This document shows positions 1 through 8,299 of a DNA stretch of 64,000 bases, in pieces. Source of the DNA: CAISCU01 sp943361925 (GTDB lineage Bacteria; Bacteroidota; Bacteroidia; UKL13-3); assembly GCA_943361925.1 (NCBI GenBank), contig CALRIT020000008.1, forward strand, positions 1 through 64,000, given 5' to 3'. The notes below the pieces were generated by a model, which did not search any database, was not told where the DNA came from, and saw only the letters and a list, made by a program, of their open reading frames with translations. Position numbers and translations under genes: made by a program. The first letter of the stretch is position 1. Each line of letters opens with the position of its first letter.

Positions 1-2
1 AG

Positions 3-329
3 CAGAGCGAAGAATATTACCGCTTAGCTATTGCACGGCATATTGCCAAAAACAAAGGGAAATGCCCTTGCGAGGAATGTGGAGTGAATATTGAGAACCC
101 AGAAGGAATGAACGTGTCTCACATATTACCAGGTAGCACCTATGAAGAATTGTACTTGCATGAGTTGAATCATAATATACTTTGTAAAGTTGGTGATGAT
201 GAAAACAACTGGGGTAAATCGTGCCACAATGTGTGGGAGTATGGTGAAAAGGAGAAAATGAAGATCTATCCTAAAAACATGGAGCTGATTCCATTTCTGA
301 AGGAAGAATCTGAGAAGCTAAGGAAATAA
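3..329 (+). CDS. HNH endonuclease-like protein, 5' end cut by window edge
   Basis: The reading frame is open from base 3, so the start lies upstream; the internal GTG at 84 is probably not the start. The partial product of about 108 residues shows a CPCEEC cysteine cluster, then SHILPGSTY, then LNHNILC and a CH pair before a WEYG motif. This is the C..C / H / N..C..CH layout of small zinc-binding HNH nucleases common in phages. It is transcribed rightward, opposite to the late operon, and ends at a terminator shared with it. The role is unknown; recombination, homing or packaging-associated nicking are possible. Confidence 0.6.
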   Translation, partial: QSEEYYRLAIARHIAKNKGKCPCEECGVNIENPEGMNVSHILPGSTYEELYLHELNHNILCKVGDDENNWGKSCHNVWEYGEKEKMKIYPKNMELIPFLKEESEKLRK

Positions 330-330
330 A

Positions 331-359
331 AAAAGGCACTGATTTAGTGCCTTTTTTTT
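331..359. terminator. bidirectional intrinsic terminator
   Basis: A 10-bp stem (331-340 with 346-355) around the loop GATTT is flanked by an A-run on the left and a T-run on the right. It lies between the stop codons of the rightward HNH gene and the leftward spanin gene, so it can end transcription from both sides. Confidence 0.9.
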
Positions 360-810
360 ACTTTGAAATAAGTTTATTGAATATCCTGCCAATGAGTTCA
401 ATTGCTCCGTACAATGCAAGGATGTAAATGATGTAGAGCAAGAGTTTATCCCATATATCAGGCTCATGGCAAGGTGGACATTTTACGGGTATCTTAACCG
501 GTAATGTAATTGTCTTTATAATGGTATCACCTTTGCATTTTCCTTCGATGTAAATAGAATCTCTTATCTTTCTGTATCTAATTTCAAGCCTATCTTGGAC
601 AAGTATTATTGAATCGAGTTGAATACTGAATACGGTATCGGCCTGAATGGTTTTAGTTACCACAGTATCAATATGGGTAACTATTACGCTTGCGGTATCG
701 GTTCTGCAGAACTTTTCAATTGCTTGCTTCTTGGTATAACAGCCCGTCATTAATAATGACAACAAGGCAAATGTTATTAAGGCCAGTAATATTCTTGCTA
801 TGAATTTCAT
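358..810 (-). CDS. candidate unimolecular spanin (lipoprotein with C-terminal TM)
   Basis: This 150-residue protein starts with a hydrophobic signal ending in a lipobox-like MTGC (Cys24), so it should be lipidated and sent to the outer membrane. The middle is rich in alternating beta-type residues. Residues about 123-141 form a second hydrophobic segment (LLLYIIYILALYGAIELIG) that would anchor in the inner membrane. An outer-membrane lipid anchor plus an inner-membrane C-terminal helix in one chain is the architecture of u-spanins such as phage T1 gp11, which fuse the two membranes in the last step of lysis. It is the last gene of the late operon, and its ATG overlaps the stop of the 41-residue gene upstream. 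Assignment is by topology and position, not sequence similarity. Confidence 0.6.
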   Translation of the reverse strand: MKFIARILLALITFALLSLLMTGCYTKKQAIEKFCRTDTASVIVTHIDTVVTKTIQADTVFSIQLDSIILVQDRLEIRYRKIRDSIYIEGKCKGDTIIKTITLPVKIPVKCPPCHEPDIWDKLLLYIIYILALYGAIELIGRIFNKLISK

Positions 811-932
811 TTTGTTACCTGGTTAATTGTTTTTGGAACGTAAAGATGTAATGAATGGATCATAATTATTCCAACAGTAATGCCAATACTTAAACCTATT
901 ATAGCAAAAAACACTATTAGGTGAGCACTCAT
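807..932 (-). CDS. 41-residue single-TM protein of the lysis cassette
   Basis: A tiny frame of 41 residues begins with ATG at 932, whose first bases overlap the stop of the preceding 52-codon gene (ATGA), and its own stop overlaps the ATG of the spanin candidate (ATGA). Residues about 4-27 are one strongly hydrophobic helix, followed by a short polar tail ending in QVTK. The two overlaps imply translational coupling and argue that the frame is real. By size and position it could be a pinholin, an antiholin or a lysis regulator. No family was recognised. Confidence 0.5.
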   Translation of the reverse strand: MSAHLIVFFAIIGLSIGITVGIIMIHSLHLYVPKTINQVTK

Positions 933-1087
933 TTTTTCTTTTGATTTTTCCATTTATCCTTCATTTTAATTGCTAATGCTGCACATTCAGCCCTTCGCTT
1001 TTCTTCATGCTCTTTGTGAGATTGAATTCTTTCGGGGGTTGGTTTATAATCTTTTATTGATGGAAAAGTATTTGCGGTATTCGACAT
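929..1087 (-). CDS. 52-residue charged hypothetical protein
   Basis: This is a 52-codon frame from an ATG at 1087 to a TGA that overlaps the ATG of the next small gene. The product is soluble and highly charged, with a KEHEEKRRAECAALAIKMKD helix-like stretch and a lysine-rich end. It sits between the endolysin and the 41-residue membrane protein. No homologue is recognised. Support comes from its position in a tightly packed operon and from the overlap downstream. Confidence 0.45.
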   Translation of the reverse strand: MSNTANTFPSIKDYKPTPERIQSHKEHEEKRRAECAALAIKMKDKWKNQKKK

Positions 1088-1131
1088 AAACGATGATTAA
1101 ACTGAAAGAAACGATTGTGTATACCATAAGA

Positions 1132-1674
1132 TTAAATCCATTTAGCTACTTTGAAAATTCCTTTTTTCATCCGCTTTTTTCTCCAAACTCCATCCCCATT
1201 TCTATCTGCTTCGCCCGATGCTTGACCAGGTGATGTATTAGCTTCGATTGTTATAACATGGGTTCTGGTTACTTTCTCAATAAAACCAACGTGAGCTATT
1301 CTATTATGGGTTTTAAAGAAAAGGCCAAACACAGACATAAAACCAACATTCTCCCATCCTTTCTGAGCTTGCATAATTACCCGGCTATCTGGAAACCACG
1401 ATGGAGAAAATGCAGTTGCAGCCTTCTGATTACAATTCTTAAGGGACCATGCCAGGAATGCTGCACAATAAGGATTTCCTTTTTTTAAGCCAACAGAAGC
1501 CAAGTAAGATTCAACTTGTGGACCATCGTTTTTTCCTGTTGCTTCCTGTACGCCAATCTGTGACGTAGCTTGCTGCCAAACGCAACTATCTATATTGCGG
1601 CGGCTATTGCTAAAAACACTGCTGCAAAAAAGTAGATGCAAAGCAATGAAAGCAAGTATTTTCTTTGTTCCCAT
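1132..1674 (-). CDS. endolysin, CHAP/NlpC-P60-like, with signal peptide
   Basis: This 180-residue peptidoglycan hydrolase has an N-terminal signal-like segment (residues about 5-22, LLFCSSVFS). It is followed by a cysteine-peptidase fold: Cys70 in NPYCAAFLAW, His128 in RIAHVGFIE and Glu144/Asn146 in TIEANTS, the Cys-His-polar set of CHAP/NlpC-P60 amidases. Export by Sec would let it reach the wall without a large-hole holin. The first 28 codons overlap the end of the upstream membrane-protein gene in another frame. The signal peptide lies wholly in the overlap, which supports the ATG at 1674 over a shorter product. Confidence 0.8.
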   Translation of the reverse strand: MGTKKILAFIALHLLFCSSVFSNSRRNIDSCVWQQATSQIGVQEATGKNDGPQVESYLASVGLKKGNPYCAAFLAWSLKNCNQKAATAFSPSWFPDSRVIMQAQKGWENVGFMSVFGLFFKTHNRIAHVGFIEKVTRTHVITIEANTSPGQASGEADRNGDGVWRKKRMKKGIFKVAKWI

Positions 1675-1952
1675 TCTGTTAATTTTATTGCTTGAACAAC
1701 GGTTCCGTAATTTTGGCGGTACTTTTTAAATATGCCAGGAAAGTTCAGGTATATCATAAACCAGACTAATCCATCAACAATGAACATTCCGGCTATTACA
1801 AAAATGATTTTCTGAATTTGGCCGATAGTCAATACCTCTGCAGTTGGATCGAGATAATGGATGGCAAATGGCGAAAAGTAGAAAAGAATAATTCCTACTG
1901 GGGTTGTCCAAAATGCGGACCAGAATTTTAAGAATTTAATTATGTTTTTCAT
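1590..1952 (-). CDS. membrane protein, holin candidate
   Basis: This 120-residue protein has about three hydrophobic segments (near residues 14-32, 47-69 and 99-119) separated by a basic loop (KKYRQNYG). It sits directly before the endolysin, whose 5' end it overlaps by 85 nt. Position, size and topology fit a holin that releases or triggers the lysin, but multi-TM proteins of unknown role also occur here in Bacteroidota phages. No holin family motif is recognisable, so the call is contextual. Confidence 0.45.
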   Translation of the reverse strand: MKNIIKFLKFWSAFWTTPVGIILFYFSPFAIHYLDPTAEVLTIGQIQKIIFVIAGMFIVDGLVWFMIYLNFPGIFKKYRQNYGTVVQAIKLTEWEQRKYLLSLLCIYFFAAVFLAIAAAI

Positions 1953-2325
1953 TTTTTTGTACTGAGATTAAATGTTCTAAAATGAGCTTAAGTGTATGGT
2001 TTAATGTTCCATCCATGTTCTTATTGGCATGAACTTCATTTTGCAGCGACTTCATATCTGTTTTAACATCATCCTTAAAGCTTCCTAAATCTTGTTTAAA
2101 TTCGGTTTTAAACTCCCTTATGTATTCAAACAAATTTGTAATTTGTTGAGTATGGATATCTTTAACAGACTGAACATCCTTTGCCAAATCTGTTGTTTCT
2201 TTTCTTAGCGTAACCATGTTCTCATCCTGCTTATCATTTCTCTTAATCTCTCTCTGAGCTATCCAACCAAGTAATAATACAAGTAGCCCTAAGACATAGT
2301 TAAATATGTGATTGAATTCTTCCAT
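1936..2325 (-). CDS. single-TM coiled-coil protein
   Basis: A 129-residue protein with one N-terminal transmembrane helix (residues about 8-24, YVLGLLVLLLGWI) followed by a long charged coiled coil (about 28-105). This resembles the layout of XhlA-type haemolysin/holin accessory proteins and of inner-membrane spanin subunits, but no specific family is recognised. It overlaps the preceding gene by 26 nt and the following holin candidate by 17 nt, so the three are probably co-translated. Confidence 0.55.
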   Translation of the reverse strand: MEEFNHIFNYVLGLLVLLLGWIAQREIKRNDKQDENMVTLRKETTDLAKDVQSVKDIHTQQITNLFEYIREFKTEFKQDLGSFKDDVKTDMKSLQNEVHANKNMDGTLNHTLKLILEHLISVQKNEKHN

Positions 2326-2686
2326 AGGCTATATATGAATAAATGATGTAACTCAAGGGGATTGAGTTGGAAATAATTTTTATAAATAATGGTTCATCGT
2401 GTCCGAAAATTAAGTAGGTTAAAGCAAACACAAGCGATTCCATAATAAGTGAAATGAATAACCTTGATTTAAATTCTTCGGGTATGTTTACAAAGTAGAT
2501 CACTCCAAAAATTGTAAGGTAAATTGAAAGGGCAATTTCATAAAACAAAGTTGCCACTACATCCTTATCTGATAAATCGTTTGCAAATAGCTTTACCCCT
2601 TTGAACTCAATTTGAAATTCAATTGATATTAATACATATAGTATTACAATGGCTATTAATACAATGGTTGAATTAGCCAATTTCAT
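2300..2686 (-). CDS. four-TM hypothetical membrane protein
   Basis: A 128-residue protein starting at the ATG at 2686 (MKLANSTIVLIAIV). This was preferred to an upstream TTG at 2707 because it shortens the overlap with the previous gene to 14 nt and places a hydrophobic segment at the start. About four hydrophobic helices span the length. It lies between tail-tip genes and the lysis cassette, a usual site for holin-related or superinfection-exclusion proteins. Function unknown. Confidence 0.55.
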   Translation of the reverse strand: MKLANSTIVLIAIVILYVLISIEFQIEFKGVKLFANDLSDKDVVATLFYEIALSIYLTIFGVIYFVNIPEEFKSRLFISLIMESLVFALTYLIFGHDEPLFIKIISNSIPLSYIIYSYIAYGRIQSHI

Positions 2687-2915
2687 CGATAACGCCATCA
2701 GTACCAATTACAACAGGCACGCCTGTTTCTAATGTATATGTTCCGGGTTGCACTTCTTCGAAAACAGGAGTGTTTTCATCGGTACAAGTGAATAGAGTTG
2801 TGCCAACTTCAAATTCATCTTGTGCATCTATCCAACCAAAATTGCCATTAATGAAATTGATTTTCTTTGGTTTTGGTTTTTTGATAGGTTTCTTAGGTCT
2901 TAATTCTGTTGCCAT
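2673..2915 (-). CDS. hypothetical 80-residue phage protein
   Basis: A small soluble protein with a lysine/proline-rich N terminus (RPKKPIKKPKPKK) followed by an acidic, beta-rich body containing a short CTDEN segment. It starts 4 bases after the stop of the upstream 85-residue gene and overlaps the next gene. It is likely a minor tail-tip or adhesin-associated protein by position only; no family is recognised. Confidence 0.5.
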   Translation of the reverse strand: MATELRPKKPIKKPKPKKINFINGNFGWIDAQDEFEVGTTLFTCTDENTPVFEEVQPGTYTLETGVPVVIGTDGVIDEIG

Positions 2916-2919
2916 AGTT

Positions 2920-3177
2920 TTAATCGTTATTTACAAACCAATCTGAGGTTAATTCCTCAGCAGTTAAATTTAAAAATGCTTCAATTTCAGCAGTGCTACT
3001 TAAAGCCCATTTATTAAGGGTCGGATGCTTATAAACATTAGTATAAGGTTTGGATTCCGGTTCTTCAAATGGTGGAAGTCCGATGTATTCAACAGGCTTG
3101 TGATTTAATTCTGCCAATAATACATTTGCTGCATTTGCACTTGCTTCCGTTAAATATATAATACCTCTTATAGCCAT
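2920..3177 (-). CDS. hypothetical 85-residue phage protein
   Basis: A small soluble protein (MAIRGIIYLTEASANAANV...) whose ATG at 3177 overlaps the end of the LamG-domain gene by 10 nt. The C-terminal half is acidic (LTAEELTSDWFVNND). Immediate coupling to the adhesin gene suggests an accessory or chaperone role for the tail tip, but no known family was recognised. Confidence 0.55.
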   Translation of the reverse strand: MAIRGIIYLTEASANAANVLLAELNHKPVEYIGLPPFEEPESKPYTNVYKHPTLNKWALSSTAEIEAFLNLTAEELTSDWFVNND

Positions 3178-3938
3178 TCTGAGTTTAAATATGTGTTAAG
3201 AAGACCTATTTCAGAAATATTACATTCTTTATGAAAAATCAATACTTCACCAATAACTCCATCAAAAAAAGCAGCATTTAATAAGCTATTTGCGCCAATT
3301 GTTAAAGCACCTCCATCGTTGGGAGTTATTCCGGCTGTTTGAAAAGGATTTAAAACGTCTGTTTGAGACCCATTTACATATGTTGTAAGTGTAGCTGTTG
3401 CCCAGTTCCACACGGCAGCATTATTCAACCAAGAAGTGGATAAAGTATTTTGTCCAACTTCAATTGAAACAGAATCAGCATTATTACGTCTTCCTAAAGC
3501 TGCTGCACCTAATTTAGTTGAGTTGTTTGGGCGATAACCTAATGCAGCCCTACTTGTTAAAGTAGGTGTTCCTATGTTTACCTGATGTCTTGAACTTGAT
3601 GTGTTATTAGCTCTACCAGCAACAACTATAGTTGCTGCGCTTAAATTTCTTAACAGTTCTGTGGTAGTATTTTGAAGGCATTTGTTACTGCCATTAAATA
3701 CTAAAGCTTGTTTACCTTTTACAATTTCAATAGTCGGGCGGTTTATTGAAGCAGGGGCGCTTACATTGTTGCCATTTCCGCTTTGGTCTGCCCAAGCATC
3801 TGCTTCACCTCCAACTAATGTAAGGCCAGTACCGCCTTTTAACCACCCTTTTAATTGACCAATTTCAATAGGATTAAACTTAGTACCGCCTATTAAGCTA
3901 TACCTCTTACTATGAATTGACTGAGATACGTGATTCAT
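3168..3938 (-). CDS. LamG/concanavalin-like tail adhesin
   Basis: A 256-residue protein with a single LamG-like beta-sandwich. Marks are WADQSGNGNN near residue 50, the strand KQALVFNGSNKCL, and the typical terminal pattern DGVIGEVLIFHKE...LNTYLNSEWL. Such domains bind glycans or proteins and often form the receptor-binding part of tails in Bacteroidota phages. It follows the large baseplate-like gene and a small 81-residue gene, the region where host-range proteins sit. No reverse transcriptase or variable/template repeat pair is present nearby. Confidence 0.65.
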   Translation of the reverse strand: MNHVSQSIHSKRYSLIGGTKFNPIEIGQLKGWLKGGTGLTLVGGEADAWADQSGNGNNVSAPASINRPTIEIVKGKQALVFNGSNKCLQNTTTELLRNLSAATIVVAGRANNTSSSRHQVNIGTPTLTSRAALGYRPNNSTKLGAAALGRRNNADSVSIEVGQNTLSTSWLNNAAVWNWATATLTTYVNGSQTDVLNPFQTAGITPNDGGALTIGANSLLNAAFFDGVIGEVLIFHKECNISEIGLLNTYLNSEWL

Positions 3939-3944
3939 AATAAA

Positions 3945-4190
3945 TTAGTTCTGATAAATTACATAATGGCAAGCTCCTGATGCTGCGGAAACTTTTACTT
4001 CTGAAGTGTTTTCGACTTCTGGATGATAAATACTATTTCCATTTGCTAAAGTAATTGTATCACCATCATTGAGTTTATAACTCATCGAAGCTCCTGAGTT
4101 GTTTATTAAACAAATACCAGCAGTATAACCACCACCAAGTGCAACCATAGTAGCAGTTAAATTTTGAGCCTTTGAATATGGTTTAGCCAT
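3945..4190 (-). CDS. hypothetical small tail-tip protein
   Basis: An 81-residue protein, rich in Gly, Ser and Asn and predicted all-beta (INNSGASMSYKLNDGDTITL), ending in HYVIYQN. It is 6 bases upstream of the LamG adhesin gene and preceded by a gap that carries a 24-nt hairpin repeat. It may be a small tail-tip or capsid/tail decoration protein; this rests on position and composition only. Confidence 0.5.
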   Translation of the reverse strand: MAKPYSKAQNLTATMVALGGGYTAGICLINNSGASMSYKLNDGDTITLANGNSIYHPEVENTSEVKVSAASGACHYVIYQN

Positions 4191-4244
4191 AATAGAATTA
4201 TTTGAGTGAGAATTGTAGAACTCAAAGTTTAATTATTACAGCAA

Positions 4245-4268
4245 GATGAACCGACAAGGTTCATGTTA
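4245..4268. repeat. 24-nt hairpin repeat, copy 1 (identical to 15877-15900)
   Basis: The 24-nt sequence here is identical to one at 15877-15900. Its core is a 7-bp inverted repeat (ATGAACC / GGTTCAT) around GACAA. It occupies the 87-bp gap between the baseplate-like gene and the 81-residue gene. No T-run follows, so it is not a classical terminator. On the minus strand it opens an 11-codon frame beginning MNLVGSS. Confidence 0.8.
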
Positions 4269-4277
4269 TTTTAAAAG

Positions 4278-6581
4278 CTATACAGAAACATACAACCGTC
4301 CTTCTGAATCGCGGTATGGTTTACCGGGTATTCCAGGATCGGATGTGGGAAGTGATTTTAATCTGATGTTTGTTAATACCGGCTCAAAGTAATCGTAAGC
4401 AATTATAGCCCCTTCAGGAATTGTTTGAGTTGCTTCAAATCCATCAACACGAATTTCAGTATCCGTTCCTAAAACATCTTCTGTAACACTTAGCTTTATA
4501 TTCTTACCTCCATTGGGTGGAATTAGTCTCATAGTATCAGATACTAATACTAAGTTATCAACTCCAACAGCATTTATTGGAACTGATTCTATACCCGTAC
4601 CAATTGCAATTTCTGCAGATGTATAAGCAAAGAATCTTTCGCCTGCTAATTCTCTGAGCTGCGATTTAGTGATGGAAATTCCTTCTTGTGCCGCTCCTTG
4701 TGTTCTGATTAAATCTCCTACAGGACCATCGCCCGTTTGATTGGTTGCAGATTGAATACTTTCGTAAGTGGCACGGTCGTATGATATTGCAAACCACTCA
4801 CCATCTACTTTTTCAGATGTAAGCTTAAAAGTAGCACCATTCATAATCCATACTTTTCCATCATACTCAATTCTTGAATGTGGAAGAATAGCTGAACTTT
4901 TTAAAGTACCTTGGTATTTGCGAGTAGGAAGGGTTTGGCCGGAAAGAATTTCGCGAACACGAATTTCGTTAAAATCGTAAGCAGCACCAGAACCATTTAT
5001 TTGCCATAAGCCTGTAGATTCTGAAACGCCTGATGTTGTACCGGTATAAAGAAATCCATCGTAAGCGGCATCATACATTTCGCCAAATTGGGCATCTGGT
5101 AACTCTATATCGTATGAGTTGATAGTATCAGCAGTATTCTGACCAATATACTCATAGTAGTTTTCATTATCGCCCAATGCTGATTGTGTATACAACAATT
5201 GAGTTGAACCCTCCAATCTACCTACGTTAAAGTCGAAAATTGGTAAACCAGAAACATTATCGGTTACACTGGCAACTTCAATTGAAAATGTAGCAGCATT
5301 ATAAACACCTGAAGGAATTGCAGGAGTTGTGAAACCTAATGCAATATCGAATGGAATTGTGCCTATGCTTTGGAATTCATGAAGAATAAATACTGAATCG
5401 GTTGAAACAGTTGTCCATGAATAACCCGCTCCAATAGGATCCTTTTTTAAATAATAGGTTGTACCTGTTTTGGGAAGAATAATTCGAATCTTAAACTCAA
5501 TAGTATAAGTACTAATAAGCGTTGCATTGTTCAATTGAAATATTAAAATAGTACCAAAATTCAATCTTCTGGTAGTACCGCCAACAATTCCCTGTTTAAG
5601 CACTTGAGTATATGGAAATGAGGTTAACTCATTCAGTTTGTTTTTGTTTACAAATGGATACTTAAGGTAAATTCTGTGTATTGGAGGGAAGTTTTCGAAC
5701 TGAGCACCTTCTAAAGTTAATTTAGTATCTTGGTTGATTGCTAAGTTATAATTAGGGACCGATGCAGAAACGTAAGCCCCTGAAGCTGTTGAATAAAATC
5801 GCTCATACTTGGTTGTGGAATCATCAACCTGGGCATTGAGTTGAATAATTCTGAAAATACCATCACTAAGTTCGATTCTACAAACCCAATGTTCGAGAAT
5901 CATTTTTAAAACCTCATAATAAGTCTTGCCAATTCGAACCTTGTTTTTGTCGATTTCGGTAAAAACAAAAGTTTGAACCCGCGATTGTGCCAATGGGTCT
6001 GTATTGGCTGCAACAGCCGGCATGTTATCTTCGTACCAATCTACTAAGGTAGAAAACATTACAGAAATTGGATTACCGATATAAAATGGAGTTTTCTTTA
6101 AAACTTCATGAATTAAGGTTGTGAATTTATCAAGGTCGTTTCGGGTAACAGCATAATCAAAGCGGTATGCCTCTAATCGTTTCAAACCATCGGTAGCTCG
6201 AAAACTCCATTTGTAAGGATATGGGCTATTTGGCCACGAATGGAAATCGGGTAACATAACGCCATACCAAAACAAACTACCTTCTTTATAAATTGCTAAA
6301 TGATAACGGTCTTCGTTATTGTTTAACATGGTAGCTTTTAACCAGGTTTCTAATGCTAAACCTTCTGTGGTTTCATCTATTCGCAAAAATACAGTTGCCT
6401 GCGATGCCTTAATGGTTTCATGGCGTTCATCTCCTTGTTCTTCGTACTGAATTTCCACCCCTTCATCGAACAATGCAGGAATAGTGGTTGATGAACCTGA
6501 AAAAGCTGAATCTAATAAATCAACCCGGTAAAGAGTACCATTTATTTTTGATTCGAATTCTACTGTAAACTTAACACCCAT
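4278..6581 (-). CDS. large baseplate/tail-tip protein
   Basis: A 767-residue protein directly downstream of the tape measure gene (the stop of that gene shares a base with this ATG). Position and size match the distal tail/baseplate hub proteins of siphoviruses, which form the tip and carry the receptor-binding proteins. The N-terminal 150 residues (VEFESKINGTLYRVDLLD...LFWYGVMLPDF) resemble tail-tip proteins seen in Bacteroidota phages. The remainder is beta-rich, without a recognisable enzyme motif. No lysozyme or peptidase signature was found. Confidence 0.6.
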   Translation of the reverse strand: MGVKFTVEFESKINGTLYRVDLLDSAFSGSSTTIPALFDEGVEIQYEEQGDERHETIKASQATVFLRIDETTEGLALETWLKATMLNNNEDRYHLAIYKEGSLFWYGVMLPDFHSWPNSPYPYKWSFRATDGLKRLEAYRFDYAVTRNDLDKFTTLIHEVLKKTPFYIGNPISVMFSTLVDWYEDNMPAVAANTDPLAQSRVQTFVFTEIDKNKVRIGKTYYEVLKMILEHWVCRIELSDGIFRIIQLNAQVDDSTTKYERFYSTASGAYVSASVPNYNLAINQDTKLTLEGAQFENFPPIHRIYLKYPFVNKNKLNELTSFPYTQVLKQGIVGGTTRRLNFGTILIFQLNNATLISTYTIEFKIRIILPKTGTTYYLKKDPIGAGYSWTTVSTDSVFILHEFQSIGTIPFDIALGFTTPAIPSGVYNAATFSIEVASVTDNVSGLPIFDFNVGRLEGSTQLLYTQSALGDNENYYEYIGQNTADTINSYDIELPDAQFGEMYDAAYDGFLYTGTTSGVSESTGLWQINGSGAAYDFNEIRVREILSGQTLPTRKYQGTLKSSAILPHSRIEYDGKVWIMNGATFKLTSEKVDGEWFAISYDRATYESIQSATNQTGDGPVGDLIRTQGAAQEGISITKSQLRELAGERFFAYTSAEIAIGTGIESVPINAVGVDNLVLVSDTMRLIPPNGGKNIKLSVTEDVLGTDTEIRVDGFEATQTIPEGAIIAYDYFEPVLTNIRLKSLPTSDPGIPGKPYRDSEGRLYVSV

Positions 6582-8299
6582 TACCTTAATCTCCTTTTTT
6601 GGTTATTGGTATTTTTTACCGCCATTACAATATTGTTACCTCTTACTACTCCATCAACTTGTATAAGCGATGATTGAGCATTCATTTGTGCAAAATCGGC
6701 GCGATATCTTTCCATTGGATCATATCCTCCACCTCCATAAGAACCACCTCCACCGGAACTTCCACCGCCTCTTGTAGATTGAAGCTGTTTAGCTTTTCCA
6801 CTTACAGCAGCTCCAATTCCAATTAAAGCTGCACCCGCCACAATTGCAGCTACAGGATTTGCAAAGGTTTTCTTGAATGCTTCCATAGAAACACCAAACC
6901 CAATTAATAAACTTCCTAATTGTTGAGCCAAAGCCCCTGCAGATTGAAGGAAAGCAACACCAGCAACCTCAAGAACATTTCCACCTGTAGCCAATGAATC
7001 GCCAATTGCAGCAGCAATATTAGCAATACCATTTGCAGCTCCGTTTTCCATAGCTTTACTAATGTTGTTATTTAACGTTTCAACATCTGTAAGTAGAGCG
7101 CCATATTCATTTCGAGCCATTATGGTAAAATTCTCAATTGCAACTTTTGCTAATGAGAAATCAGGAGGAATGAATTTTGAAGTAACCAAAGTTTCTGAAA
7201 ATACTTTGCCTTGCAGTTTCGGCATGTTTTTTATAGCCATTGCTGCTTCGAGTTCCTGTTGTTCTTTAATTTTTTTTGTTTGCTCTACTCTTATAGCAAC
7301 TGCTTTATTAGATTGAGTTTGATTCAATGCTAATATTTGAGCGTTTTTATCGGCTTCAATTTGCTTTAAAAGTTTTGCCTCTTGTTCCGCTGAAATTTTT
7401 CCTTCTTTTCTTTGTAGCTCTAATGTCTCTTTTCTCTTTTTCCAATCCGCAACAATCGCATTTGATTTTTTGGCATTTTCTATGTTTAAAATTTCCCTTT
7501 CCTTTTGCGCACCTTCCTGCATAGCGTCTACTTGGCCTTCCCAAGTTTTAATAGCAGACTCTCTGAGCATTTCATAAGCTTGCTCAACTGCTTTTAATTG
7601 AGCCTCATATTCTTCTGCCTTTTTTGTTGCTTCTTCTTCAGCACTTGCAGTTTGGGACCAGCTATAAGCCAAAGTAGCAACTACAGCAATTAAAGCACCA
7701 ACACCCGATGTAATTAATAAACCCTTAGTTGTAGCGATGGCAGGAATAACCCTTGTAGTAACTACAGCAGAAAGCACAGAAAAGGCATCTTTCATTGCAA
7801 GAATTGAATTGATGCCTGTACTTAATGCCATTGCGGCCTGTACTTTTAACAGGGTTTGCTGGGCGGTTTCACTCTCAACCCCTAAGAGTGCCATTGCCCC
7901 TTGTGCAGCGGATATACCGCCAGCAACTCCCTGAAGAACTCCGCCCAGAGCTGTAAATGGTGCATCTGGGTTTAATGCTTTTACTTTATCTTGGAAATCT
8001 CCATATTCATCTTTTAAGCCTGCCAAAACTTGAGCATGAGCCAAAGCTTCTTTTGAATTTTCGCCATACTTACGGCTTAGAATTTCAGCTTCTTTTTGGA
8101 CCGCTCTAATTTCAGTTTTGTAAGATGAAACCTTAGCCGTTGCCTTTTCGTGAGCATTTTCAACAGATTTACCACCAACCACAGCGGCTTGTGCAATAGC
8201 CTCAGAACCCTGTTTAACTACACGGGCGGCTTCGTTCATACTCTGTTGTAAAGGATCGGTATCGGCGACAATACCGATATTCATTATTTTATCACTCAT
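6581..8299 (-). CDS. tail tape measure protein
   Basis: A 572-residue protein with an N-terminal alpha-helical, Ala/Lys/Glu-rich region (about 10-110), a hydrophobic segment near 195-215 (SGVGALIAVVATLAYSW), a second coiled-coil region (225-345), another Ala/Gly-rich hydrophobic stretch near 425-505, and a Gly/Ser-rich linker (about 510-530). This mix of coiled coil and hydrophobic segments right after the chaperone genes is diagnostic of tape measure proteins, which set tail length and line the tail lumen. At 572 residues the predicted tail would be fairly short. Its ATG overlaps the stop of the chaperone T frame (ATGA). Confidence 0.85.
   Translation of the reverse strand: MSDKIMNIGIVADTDPLQQSMNEAARVVKQGSEAIAQAAVVGGKSVENAHEKATAKVSSYKTEIRAVQKEAEILSRKYGENSKEALAHAQVLAGLKDEYGDFQDKVKALNPDAPFTALGGVLQGVAGGISAAQGAMALLGVESETAQQTLLKVQAAMALSTGINSILAMKDAFSVLSAVVTTRVIPAIATTKGLLITSGVGALIAVVATLAYSWSQTASAEEEATKKAEEYEAQLKAVEQAYEMLRESAIKTWEGQVDAMQEGAQKEREILNIENAKKSNAIVADWKKRKETLELQRKEGKISAEQEAKLLKQIEADKNAQILALNQTQSNKAVAIRVEQTKKIKEQQELEAAMAIKNMPKLQGKVFSETLVTSKFIPPDFSLAKVAIENFTIMARNEYGALLTDVETLNNNISKAMENGAANGIANIAAAIGDSLATGGNVLEVAGVAFLQSAGALAQQLGSLLIGFGVSMEAFKKTFANPVAAIVAGAALIGIGAAVSGKAKQLQSTRGGGSSGGGGSYGGGGYDPMERYRADFAQMNAQSSLIQVDGVVRGNNIVMAVKNTNNQKRRLR

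Noticed and set aside
1258..1488. 76-residue plus-strand frame opposite the endolysin
   Set aside because: It is antisense to the conserved Cys-His region of the lysin, which explains the open frame.
3168..4190. Diversity-generating retroelement variable region in the LamG adhesin
   Set aside because: No reverse transcriptase and no template repeat with adenine-biased differences are present in the window.
7356..7544. Short minus-strand Arg/Lys-rich frame within the tape measure gene
   Set aside because: Out-of-frame reading of a Lys/Glu-rich coiled coil; composition is an artefact.
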